This document shows positions 48,361 through 58,527 of a stretch of DNA of 64,000 bases, in pieces. The stretch's first letter is position 1. The number at the start of each line of letters is the position of its first letter. The notes below the pieces were generated by a model. The model did no database searches. It had not been told where the DNA came from and saw only the letters and a program-made list of their open reading frames with translations. Position numbers and translations under genes: made by a program. The DNA is from Rhabditophanes sp. KR3021 (Eukaryota; Nematoda; Chromadorea; Rhabditida; Alloionematidae): assembly GCA_963281155.1 (NCBI GenBank), contig CAUJLY010000004.1, positions 5,890,001 through 5,954,000 of the forward strand. The letters run 5' to 3'.

Positions 48361-50292
48361 TTAAATGTTGATGCACGATTTGACACAAGTTGCCAAGCAA
48401 ATTTTAGCTTAAAGTTAGATGGATTGTACTTAGATATTGGTACTGGTAATACTTTTTTTACCAAATAAGTTTTAAATTTTTAGTAATTATTTTTGATTCA
48501 AGCGAAGACACAGATCAACTAGGATTTAACGGACAAAGAGGAGCTGCTTTAGCATTTATCTCAACCAAATTTCAAGTATCTCAAACAATAGATCAAGCTA
48601 CTCGCATTGCGATTATTACAGCTGCAACAGAAAGTGTCGTCATTGGAGATTTAAATTTATATAATTCTATCGCAGAAGTAACGAAAGGCATTAGAACATT
48701 ATCCTACACAGCAAATACAGGGAAAGAGCTTGATGTTTACAAAACATTGAAGAAAGCAAATTTGGTAATTGAAGAAACTGGACGAGATTGTAATACTGAA
48801 AAATTGATTATCCTCTTCACTTCTGCTGAAGATATTGACTGTTTACTGACTGAGTTTAAAGTTGGTAACAATGGCTAGGAGGTTGATCCGTGTAAAGAAG
48901 CAATGGTAATGAAATATCGAGGCCACAAACTAATGACCATTCAAATGATTTTTGATGACTCAGCTGAACTACTTCCAAGTGGCCTTGCTTCTCTGTGTTA
49001 CTCATTGCTAAATAATGATGCTATAATTGAAGATTTCATTTCCCTGATCGCATATACTAATTGCTTCTGTAAACGAATTAATGAATGTCATTCATTCAGA
49101 AATGCGACGCATCGGGATCCAGCTTAAGTAATCAAATACAAGGGACTAAATTACACTATTTTCAAGGATTTACTGCCAGACAAAGTGTTGAACTTTACAA
49201 TTTAATGATTGAAGAAATTGAGACAATGAAACCAATCGTTTATTTTGCTAGAAAAATTATTGATGAGGAAGATAACTATGAGTTTGTACGAGAAGAAGGA
49301 ACTTATTAATTTTTTACTTTGCTAATATATTTAATTATCATTTACTTTTTATCCTTTCAACAAATTTATTTAATTGACTTTGTTAGATATATTCTATTCA
49401 CAGTACATAATGCAGTATTATATTGTTTTATTAGGATATTTAGGATAAAGAGTAGTCCTCAACTTATGTTATTATCAAAGGTATTTAGGCTATCTTCCTC
49501 ACTTCTTGTGGTCTTGTTATTAACATTATGAATGATTAATAGCAGCTCTTACAAGCTTAGCGAAAATTCAATATTTTTATATGATTATTGTAGATTCTTG
49601 GGAGGAATCGTTAGTTGAATAGTGAAGAGAAGTTAAAAATGTGCTCATTGGTCTCAAAAGATACAAGGGACAAATGACAGATGACATAGAAAGTGTCCAA
49701 GAAGTGAAAAGGACTAGATTAAATACATTACAATTTTACATACGAATATGAGGATGCAAATTACATAGTAATTTACATACAATACCATCAATTATCTTTA
49801 TTGTAACATGTTCATTATCTGCATCTAAAATTGCGTATATCGCATCACTCTGCATTTTAAATGTTTTTACACAAAAAATAGTTAGGATGTGTGTTTACAA
49901 TAAAATGATTGACAAATTGTCTACAAGTTAAGTGTATGTGTGTTGTACTTGTCAGCCCAGGAAGTTGCTAGTTGGGATAATGGAGTTTTAGTCGGCATCA
50001 GATCTAGTAATAAACAAAAGTTCGTAGTTGAATTTGCAGAAAAATCACTTCCTATTCACCTTGGTGTAAATAAAATAAAATTTGCCAACACCTGGACTTG
50101 GGACAGTGAATTTTCCTTTGTAGCAAGCCAAAGTTTCGACAATTTTGCAACAGGCCAAGAAATTGTTACCGGGAGATATTAAATTCTTCACAAAGGTGGT
50201 TTTTGGTATGCTTCGAATTCTCTTCATTTGAGCATTCACACAGATTTGTTTATCAGATGCAAGCGTGTGAGACTCAAAATTATTGTGTTTAA
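48361..50292 (+). pseudogene. Decayed VWA/C-type-lectin paralogue
   Basis: The copy parallels the intact gene upstream: LDGLYLDI, an intron at the same place (G/GTACTG...TTTTTAG), then VIIFDSSEDTD, FNGQRGAALAF and KLIILFTSAEDIDC. A TAG at 48876-48878 breaks the VWA frame. After YTNCFCKRINEC the frame shifts near 49090. About 600 bp of unrelated AT-rich sequence (49310-49920) then separates the lectin part, which resumes with LSAQEVASWDNGVLVGIRSS and LPIHLGVNKIKFANTWTW. The last lectin strand (FEHSHRFVYQMQACET) is in yet another frame and ends at TAA 50290-50292. With a stop, at least two frameshifts and an insertion it cannot make the full protein. Confidence 0.85.
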
Positions 50293-50715
50293 TTTGTGTC
50301 AAAGTTTAAATAAAATATTGAATTTCCTTCCAAAAGATAAAATTGTATTGTTTTGATAATATTCAAAAAAATCTATTTCATTTGAACTACTTTTTTAAAC
50401 AAGTTTTGTTACAAAAAAGTTTCAAATTTCCCTTTTGATTATTTCTTATAGTTTTATGTGCAAATAAAAGATACAATAATATTTTTAATAAACCAATTAT
50501 TCACTTAAGCTGTTATTATAAAAAAAGATATAACCATCTTAAGTATTATTTGTTGAAATGTTCTTTTTGTAAAAGGTCCATTGAAATGAAATATGAGGTG
50601 CGTGACTCGGAGAATAAGTTTAGTTGTTTTGATAAACAGGTCAAAATAAGTTGCATATTATTTAAACCTTTGACTTGTTCTTTAATGTAAGTTGTTCAAT
50701 AATCAGTCTTGTATT

Positions 50716-51269
50716 ATGCTCTTTAAAGATCTTATCATCACATTTGTTTATATTACTATCAACTACACTTATTTGTCAAACCAAACCGTTCAGGTGATTT
50801 TTGATATGTGTTTATTTATTATGGCAAATTAACTTTTATAGATATCTTCGCAAAATGATAAAGCGTTAAATATTACGACGGATACGGTAATACGAGCAAA
50901 ACGTCAAAATTGTGGGTTCGGAGGGTGTGATAGTAATTTTAATGGATTTGGTGGGGGATTTGGAGGTGGATGTGGTGGAGGATTTGGGTGTGGCGGAAAC
51001 TCAAATTATAATCCGTGTTCTTCGCGAATGTGTCAATCTTTTGGATACAATAATTGCATGCCTAATTGTTTTGCCCCAGCATGCTGTCGAAGAATAGTAA
51101 GTAAAAGGTAATTACTAATTTATTAATTAATTTGCAGGTACCAAATCCTTGTCGAAATTGTGGACAACAAAGACAAAGATGCTGCCAATGCTGTCAACAA
51201 TATAATTGTTCGCCTATGTGTACTCAATCTGGTGGTTGCAATTCCTGTAATAATTTTGATTATTATTAG
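50716..51269 (+). CDS. Secreted Gly/Cys-rich peptide precursor with KR processing site
   Basis: Three exons (50716-50793, 50842-51096, 51138-51269; introns 48 and 41 bp) join in phase to 154 residues. Residues 1-22 form a signal-like hydrophobic segment (LIITFVYITINYTYLS). A short propeptide ends in RAKR (44-47), a furin-type dibasic site. The predicted mature part (48-154) has 20 cysteines in 107 residues. Its first half is Gly/Phe-rich (GFGGGFGGGCGGGFGCGG) and its second half has CC and CxxC clusters (RCCQCCQQYNCSPMC), Gln and Asn. No known family is recognised. The layout suits an antimicrobial peptide, a cuticle or silk-like component, or a venom-like secretion; none is shown. Codon use and splice sites look real. 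AATAAA follows at 51330 and 51393. Confidence 0.7.
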
Positions 51270-51399
51270 AAAAAGAGGTCAAAAAAGCAGAACGTTCTTG
51301 ACTACAATACAACTACGACGGAAATCAAAAATAAATAATGTAATTCCATGAATTATAATCTATTTCAAACCTTCTTCTTTATATGAAAAGTAAATAAAA

Positions 51400-52234
51400 A
51401 AGTGTTAATCATGTTTATAACTTCAAAGATCAACAAAAAACAACGATTTAGTTGCAAATTATCAAACTGTCTACGTGCGAATTCTCCTATTACCTTTTAT
51501 TGTAGTTCCTTGTTTTGCAAATACATTTTCTTATCATACAATGAAGTTGACATTTCTCACATTCATGAACGGCTTGATTCCATTTGTCGTCTAAATTATA
51601 GTGATATATTTGAGTTGTATTCTAATTTCACGATCAAATATATACTAACAATAATTTATATTTTAAACTTGCACGTAATTGAAATATAAATTTGGTACGA
51701 ATTTCTAGACGTAAAGAACTTATGTCGCATTGATAGACCCAAACAGCGAAACAATTGTATTAATCATCGAATTAATTGTCTTAATTATCAAAAAAGTCCC
51801 AATCCCACAACAATAGTCTCAGCCATCAAAACAGTAGTGTTCATAGTATAATCCAATATTTGAATATAGAGAACGTTTATTAAAGTTATGTGTTTTAATT
51901 CACAGAATATATATAAAATTGTACACAGAGAGGTTAAGATATAGAATTTAAAAGATAATAAGTCTAGTATTTTATTTTGTATAAAATTTATTTAGAACAT
52001 AAAAGATAATAAGTTTAAAATTTACTTAGAACTTAAAAGACTATGAATTTATTTTATTTCAAATAGAAGTTATTTAACACAAACGTTTAAAATTATAATT
52101 TGAATAGATTTTAGTGTTGAAAAGATAAAGAATTTGTTAGTGTTTTGTTAGCGTACATGAATATATACTAGTTATGAAATTTAATCAAGATACATATGAT
52201 AAAATGCGGATTTTAATCAGAATCGTTGATAGTT
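51400..52234. other. Intergenic, no gene supported
   Basis: AT-rich. A 95-codon plus-strand frame at 51402-51689 has no signal peptide, domain or splice context. At 51946-52135 there are imprecise repeats of the type AAAAGATAATAAGTTTA. Confidence 0.3.
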
Positions 52235-52489
52235 TCAGTTACGAAACATCTTAATTTTGTTTTGCCCCTCTACTTCAACGGTAACTAGGTTGATTTTAAA
52301 GACGTCAATGGTGTTGAAAGCATCAGCTTTGTGGAGTGATTGAGTGAAGTCTTTGAAAATTTTTATCGGTTCTTCGAACATGTCTCTGGCAATGTCCATT
52401 CGGTTTGTCTTGTTCCGATTTTCTCTTTCAATACATTGACGAATTTGGGTGGCCTGTCTAATATTAGCTGATAATGGAAAAGCTGACAT
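52235..52489 (-). CDS. Hypothetical small protein (84 aa)
   Basis: Intronless frame starting MSAFPLSANIRQATQIR with balanced composition: charged N-terminal helix-like half (QCIERENRNKTNRMDIARDM) and a beta-like C-terminal half (FKINLVTVEVEGQNKIKMF). No family is recognised. It lies 126 bp downstream of another small frame on the same strand, which may be a two-gene unit. There is no TTTCAG-type acceptor before the ATG that would make it an exon of the upstream frame. Confidence 0.4.
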   Translation of the reverse strand: MSAFPLSANIRQATQIRQCIERENRNKTNRMDIARDMFEEPIKIFKDFTQSLHKADAFNTIDVFKINLVTVEVEGQNKIKMFRN

Positions 52490-52615
52490 ATTTATTCTTG
52501 ATTAAAAGTGTACGAGACCTCGTATAAATTTGTAAAAATTGATCCTGATGGTGGTATACTAAAATTAACTAAGATAACTACAATACTTATTTATATAAAT
52601 ATGTGTATTGTCAGA

Positions 52616-52852
52616 TTAATTAATTCGAGCTGATAAATTTCTAATTTCCAATTCACAGATTCCGAAGCAAATTACACTTGTTGAGCTCCAGTCGTTAGAG
52701 ATGAGACTTGGATCGACGATTCGGCGAAAGATATTGAAAATTTTCAAACTTGATAAAGGTTTGGGTTCTAATTGTTCCGTAGCGGCTGGTTTGTGGTTGA
52801 AAACGAAAAGAGGAGCAAATTGTTGAAGAAATTGGGTAAACTCAATTTTCAT
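52616..52852 (-). CDS. Hypothetical small protein (78 aa)
   Basis: Intronless frame starting MKIEFTQFLQQFAPLFVFNH, with segments KPLSSLKIFNIFRRI and SSTSVICFGICELEI. Composition is protein-like and there is no signal peptide. No family is recognised. Its place just upstream of the 84-residue frame on the same strand suggests paired or duplicated small genes, though their sequences are not clearly similar. Confidence 0.35.
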   Translation of the reverse strand: MKIEFTQFLQQFAPLFVFNHKPAATEQLEPKPLSSLKIFNIFRRIVDPSLISNDWSSTSVICFGICELEIRNLSARIN

Positions 52853-53774
52853 AGTATAATTAAAGGACGGGTGATAATATTATCGTAGATTGAGTCATTC
52901 GGCTTCTTTTATTACTTGTTTAATCGTGAGAAATATAATATAGTCTGAAATTGGAATTGAAGGCATTAATACAATAACAATTGATAATAATATTGATAAA
53001 TAAGTGATACTTTACACGCAATAAACAACTTATTTTAAAAAGAATCAAATTCATAATTCTTCACAATTAACAAATGAATAGACATATCAATCTACTGTTT
53101 TTAATTAAGTAAACATGCACCGGTTTATATATTTTTAATACAATGATTTAAAATGATCTAAAAATGGTTATATAAGACACAAAAATATTAGTGTCTCATT
53201 TATTTGAATGATCGATTGTGTACTGCTTTAATTGCATGCGATTGTTTTGATCATTTTATTTTTTGATGTATGGATACGGTTATAAAAGTGAATGAATGAC
53301 AATCTCCTTTATATACAGCATTGGTGTCAATACTGTCTGTATCTTAAAGTATTTTCCAAATACCCTATTTGCTTGCTTACCAACAAACAACATAACATCA
53401 TTTGACACATACCATTCAAGGGTCTAAATTTAAGAACACAAATAATGATGCTACTATTTGGAAGAAGAGAATGCCCCGCTTTATATACATCTCAAATAAT
53501 TAATACCTAATCTGAACCTCCTACATTTGATTCAATCTAAAATATATGCGCCATCCTTCAACAATATTATTTAGAGTTGCACGTCCGCGATGAACTTTGG
53601 ATTTGATGCGTGATAATGACAATTGATTGTTTTCTAGAACAAAAAATAAATTGCTTGATCAGAGAATGTTCAAGTTTGGATGATCACACTCCCAATACTA
53701 AGTACTTTAGTGTAATTCAATGAATGATAGAGTGATGTCAATAAGATATGTACAATCAAAAGATGTAAACTATG
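52853..53774. other. Intergenic, promoter region between divergent genes
   Basis: No gene is seen in this AT-rich spacer between the minus-strand small ORFs and the plus-strand acetyltransferase. Confidence 0.3.
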
Positions 53775-53783
53775 TATAAAAAG
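53775..53783 (+). promoter_or_regulatory. TATA-like box upstream of the acetyltransferase
   Basis: TATAAAAAG lies about 100 bases before the ATG at 53883, a plausible core promoter distance for a short 5' UTR. Confidence 0.4.
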
Positions 53784-53882
53784 TAAAGAGACATTTTAAT
53801 AAAGTGATAAGAGAAATAATGCGTTTGTTGATGTTATAATCATTGCCTATTCTTAATTTACACAATATTCGAAAGTGTTAAG

Positions 53883-54569
53883 ATGACTTTAGCTAATTTG
53901 TGTCCTCAGATTTGCGAAATAGAGCCCGAAGATGGTCAAACCGTTCAGGAAATGATTCAGGTATGTTAAAACCACGTGATTTTTCATGTATAAAATGTTA
54001 TCAATTAACACAAGCATTTATATACTATATTATTTCATAAGCATGATTGAGTACATCATTTACAATTTCGCAAATTAAATATGATTAAAATTTAACAAAT
54101 TAAAAACAAATAAATAAGTGAATGTGACTGATAAAACACCTTGTAGGAACTTGCTGATTTTGAAAAGCTTGGTGATCAAATGGAGTTGACAGCTGCTAAT
54201 TTGGAAGATTATATAAAGAATGGGCAAATCAAAGGCTTTTTAATCAAAGACAAAGATGATCAAACGATTGTAATGGCGATGATTCTTTTTTACACAGCCT
54301 TTTCTTCTTGGAAAGGACCGTTCTATTATCTAGAAGATATTTATGTTCGATCTGAATATAGAAAGATGAAACTTGGTGAAAAATTGTTTAGTGCAATGGT
54401 AGCAAAAGCCAAACAAGACAACATCAAAAAGATCAACTGGACTGTGCTTAAGTGGAATACTCCTGCTGTTAAATTCTATGGAAAAATAGGAGCTGAAAAC
54501 TTGACAGAGACTGAAGATCGTCTAGTTATGAGTCTGGATGAAGAAAGACTAGAAAAGTTTGCTTTATAA
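53883..54569 (+). CDS. Spermidine/spermine (diamine) N1-acetyltransferase family, GNAT fold
   Basis: Exons 53883-53960 and 54147-54569 (186-bp intron) give 166 residues, the usual SSAT length (about 160-170). In order: an N-terminal strand and acidic helix (CEIEPEDGQTVQEMIQELADFEKL), MILFYTAFSSWKGPFYYLEDIYVRSEYRKMKLGEKLF, and WTVLKWNTPAVKFYGKIGAENL. The second block aligns with human SAT1 (TYDPWIGKLLYLEDFFV) and holds the acetyl-CoA pyrophosphate loop RKMKLGEKL. The third matches SAT1 AEWNEPSINFYKRRGA, with the conserved Tyr as general acid. The enzyme acetylates polyamines or, in nematode members, possibly thialysine. It acts in the cytosol as a dimer. Substrate cannot be fixed from sequence alone. 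Confidence 0.88.
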
Positions 54570-55256
54570 AGCACAGTTGTTGATCAAATGTTTTATTTAT
54601 ATCTATTTTTATTTACATCAATATACTATAAAGATGGTGATGTGTTTCTGTTTGTTTGTGCTTTTAAGACTACTATTAACAACATCAACTTTGATAATTG
54701 ATATATTTATAATATAAGTGTTAAATCTTAACAATCGTCTATCAAGTTTAAATGTCATTTGAAAATAAACTTCATTTTTAAAACATGCGTCCACCATGTG
54801 AAAAACATTTAACAAATAACTGAACTAAGTGTTAGTTTAAAAATGTTTTTATTGGAATATGTAATAAATGATCTTTACTTAAATAAAGGTTATGCAAATT
54901 TAAAATCTAATACACACCAAATCAAGAAATTAAATACATTTGTACTACTCAATCACACGTTAAATATCTGTCTTTGTACACATAATTAATTTAATAAATC
55001 AAGTGGTAAAGCAGTAATATAATTCAACTATGTACATCATCATTTTAAACGTTTTGCTGAAGTTAGTAAAACTTTATAAAATACATCTGCAACGTAACTA
55101 AAAATATATTACGAGTCTTATTAAACGGTCTGGGAAAATAAAAAAGCAATAAAAGTTAGTAATGATAGTTCGTACTTTTATAATACAACTTCAATCTTCA
55201 CCCAATTTTTAGTACTAATTATTTTCACTAATTTTTAATAATCACTTGTCTTATTT
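54570..55256. other. Intergenic, no gene seen
   Basis: AT-rich spacer between the acetyltransferase and the small charged protein. No supported ORF. Confidence 0.3.
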
Positions 55257-55258
55257 AG
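55257..55258 (+). promoter_or_regulatory. Candidate trans-splice acceptor before the small charged protein
   Basis: GTCTTATTTAG ends 9 bases before the ATG at 55268, the classic spacing of a nematode spliced-leader acceptor. Confidence 0.5.
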
Positions 55259-55267
55259 GGGATAAAA

Positions 55268-55552
55268 ATGTCGAAAGAAGGCAATAACAATCAAGAAAAG
55301 ACGGAAGAAGATACACCAGATGATGATCTAGAAATGGGTGAAATCAAAGAAAAAGACAATCTAAAAATTCCGGCTGGCATGGAAGATCCGATTTCTCGAG
55401 CTCTAAAGTACGAAGAATGGAAGAAAACAGTTTTAGCAAAACGTACTTCAATAAGAACAAGAAAAAAGAGTCTTACCGATTTTTTGAATGGAATCAAAAC
55501 TAATGATGTTTGCGTGAAAATGGAAAACTCTCTCAATTTTGATAAAAAGTAA
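55268..55552 (+). CDS. Small charged protein of unknown function (94 aa)
   Basis: Intronless frame with an acidic first half (KTEEDTPDDDLEMGEIKEKD) and a basic second half (EEWKKTVLAKRTSIRTRKKS), ending SLNFDKK. It has no signal peptide or membrane segment; the middle (DPISRALKYEEWKKTV) may be helical. The acidic-then-basic pattern suggests a nuclear or ribosome-associated protein, but I recognise no family. Support comes from the trans-splice-type acceptor immediately before the ATG and codon composition unlike the flanking AT-rich spacer. Confidence 0.55.
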   Translation: MSKEGNNNQEKTEEDTPDDDLEMGEIKEKDNLKIPAGMEDPISRALKYEEWKKTVLAKRTSIRTRKKSLTDFLNGIKTNDVCVKMENSLNFDKK

Positions 55553-56394
55553 ATTATTGTATAGTAATTGTTAATGATTTAGCCAAAAACTGTTTTTAAG
55601 GTTGTATTAAATATTTCTTAGAATTGCTATCCAAAAGATTAAAATATACAAAAATACGAACTCATTTGAATTATATAATTTCTATTTACTAGATAAAAAA
55701 AATGCTTAGGAATAATGAGATTTATTATCGCTAATCAAATCAGCTTGGCAATTCTCAATACATTTTTACAAACAAGTAAAAATAGACAGTTGCTATTATA
55801 AACATGCCTTATCAACTGCACAAGGAATTGTTAGTATCATATTCATCTATTCCAAGATGTTATATGTCATTAAACTCAGTTTTTCCAAAAATTCAATTTA
55901 AGGCACATTCTCAGAGGAAGTCTGAAAAAATTCCATTCAATTTAGTTCGAAAAATAAGCTATCATAGTACCTAGAACATCAAAAAGATATTCCATATTTT
56001 TTTCCATCGGTCGTAGAAGGCACTACAACAATTCCTGAAAATATTGCTTCAGACTAATTTACGGAATTAATAGTATGGAAATAAATGTTTTGATAGTTAT
56101 TATTTAAATTCATTTAATTAAAAGTAAAAATATTAAACCGTCTTAATGAGTTTAAATGATTACTAAATAAACAAGCGTATTAATCGTTAAACCACATTCT
56201 CAATTTCATAAAAATTTATCCGTTTTAAAAAACAACAATTATCAGCTCCAATTACACATATTTTAAGTAAATCATAAGGGGGCAATTTTATCTCAAAATA
56301 ATAGAAATATCATTATATAATAATTCTCTTCACGTTGATCGTTATCATACGAATTTTATCAATACATTGATTCTTATAGAATTTCGATACTTCT
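55553..56394. other. Intergenic, no gene seen
   Basis: AT-rich spacer holding the 3' UTRs of two convergent genes. No other feature is supported. Confidence 0.3.
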
Positions 56395-58288
56395 TCAGCA
56401 TTTCTTATTGTGGTCATCAGGACGAAAGATCAAAAAACTACATTTCTGTAAATAAAGAGTATGAGATATTATATTCATTTACTTACAAAATCCTTTGAAA
56501 TTCTCAAAACTGCACCTGAGTTGTTGAATTGATTGCAATAGTGGGAGCTGAGAAGATGGTGACCAATTTGCGATCTGATTATGTTCTTATTGAACCCCAA
56601 ATAACAGAAGACTATGAATACCTACCATTAAAAAACTCGAATCCTTCTTGAACAACTTGGTGACCACGAATTACTAAGTCAATTTTCATTTGATTGAGGA
56701 ACTTGTTCAAAGCTTCAGCTCCAAAAACTCTCGAAGCGCCGCGATGAGACTCTTCGTACATTTGAATTACCGGATCAGGATCCGCCCAAGTCAAATCAGA
56801 GATTAACTATGTTGAATGCATAATTAGTTGCAGAGAAAAAATGACTTACCCTACAAGTTATAAGTGCCAGTTTATAATTAAAATGACTTACCCTAAAAAC
56901 AGAAATTATAAATAAGAAGTTATGAATTATAAATCAACTTACCTAAATCCGGAATGTCGCAAGGCCTTTCAATTGCGTTGAATTGATCAAGACTAACCAA
57001 ATCCTCTGAAATCCCGCCATGCATACAAAGAATGCGCTTTTCAATTAACGCTGAAAACGGCATGTTGGCGAAAGCTGTTTGAAAAAGATCATAGAGGTGT
57101 GCTGAATATCTCCTTACACATTCAGTTCTAAATCCGTACACTAAAACAATTAATTCATTATAAATAAAAGCAAGCATGCATTTTCACTTTTTACTAAACA
57201 CTTGAAAAAATCTAATTTAAGAGCATTCGAAGAAGCAAGGAATTCTAAAATACCCATTTTTTGATTTGAAAGGATGTAGTCATGGGCCAACTTAAAGAAT
57301 GTTAGCTGTTAATGAAATAAAGCAAAGAGAAATGCTTATCAAATAAAATGGGCTCTTAAAAGTACCAAAATGGATTTTTTGGGAAGAGGAGATATGCTTT
57401 TCTCTTTATTGGTTATTTTTTAAAAAGTGTACTGTGACGAAACAAATGATTCGACTAGGTAATAAAAAACAAAAAATTACTTACTAACATTAACAGGTCT
57501 TGATTCATGATTCCCTCTCAATAGAGTGACTTCATCTGGATACAAAATCTTTAGACAAAAAAGAAGGCAGATGACCTCCAATGAGAAAGGACCTCTATCG
57601 ATGTAGTCTCCTAAATGCGTAAATAAAATAATCCAATTAATAACCTACCTAAAAATAGATATTTTGCTGCAGGCGGCATTCCATTGTAGTTCAAAATAAC
57701 AAGTAGGTCCTAAATTATAATAATGTTTATTCAAATTTTTGTTGAATTACCTCATATTGTCCTGAAAATTTATATTAAACAGAAAATAGCATAAATGATG
57801 TGTCTTTAAAGAAATTTTTAAACAACCACTTGACCAACTTTTGATCTAAACATACCATGAATATCTCCTACGACAGTGACTCCAGCAGGTACATGAATAA
57901 GCAAACCACTTTGCCAAAAGCATTCTCTAGCACGGTAGACAATCTCCAGTATTTCCTTTTCAGCAAATAGGCAAGTAGCAAGAGCTGACTTCCAATCCTT
58001 GTACAAACGCTTAACATATGATTCAATACGCTTCATGATGACTTCTTGAGATTCCTTAGCCGAGAAGAAAGGATCAGTATTGTACATTTCGGAGATCGCT
58101 GGTGAGTTAAGTTCTTGCTTGATTTTATCAGGTTCGTCTGCAGGAGGAACGGCACCGGCTGGAGGTAGAGGGATAAGTGGAGCTTCTGGAACAGCAGTTG
58201 GCACCACATCATCTGCAGGTGGTTCCGGCATACCAATTCCTGGTGGCACTTCTGGGGTAGCTGTTTGTTGCGGAATGTCTGGATCCAT
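56395..58288 (-). CDS. PP1-like Ser/Thr phosphatase with microexons and a frameshift
   Basis: Exons: 57856-58288, 57751-57761 (11 nt), 57649-57709, 57485-57610, 56943-57140, 56892 (1 nt), 56850 (1 nt), 56626-56806, 56487-56574, 56395-56445. All splices keep the PP1 frame. All metal and catalytic motifs are present: [51 protein letters not shown]. The N-terminus carries a Pro/Ala/Glu-rich extension of about 60 residues not found in canonical PP1. In exon 9 LVTIFSAP should continue [19 protein letters not shown], but one C is missing at 56543-56545, so as written translation ends 15 codons later (TTQVQF). Exon 10 ([11 protein letters not shown]) lies in the corrected frame. PP1-type enzymes dephosphorylate many targets; nematode-specific copies are often sperm-enriched. 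The frameshift may be an assembly error or recent inactivation. Confidence 0.8.
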
Positions 58289-58527
58289 AATGGTTGAAAG
58301 GTAAAATAAATCTTCAATTTTTTGGTAGTGTTTATCAAGTATTTAAGACAACTGATATTTGAATAACGAATCTTTTATTTAAATCTTTAATATATGCATA
58401 CACTTATTCGAGTAGTTATAACTAGCACATATTTTTGCATTTAAAATAATTTTCAAACATGTTATTTATTTTTCGAATGCATCTACATTTTCACATTATA
58501 AATTTATTATTATTGCAAAAATTGGTA

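Noticed and set aside
51402..51689. 95-codon plus-strand frame after the Cys-rich gene
   Set aside because: Begins beyond that gene's poly(A) signal, has no domain or signal peptide, and is in AT-rich spacer.
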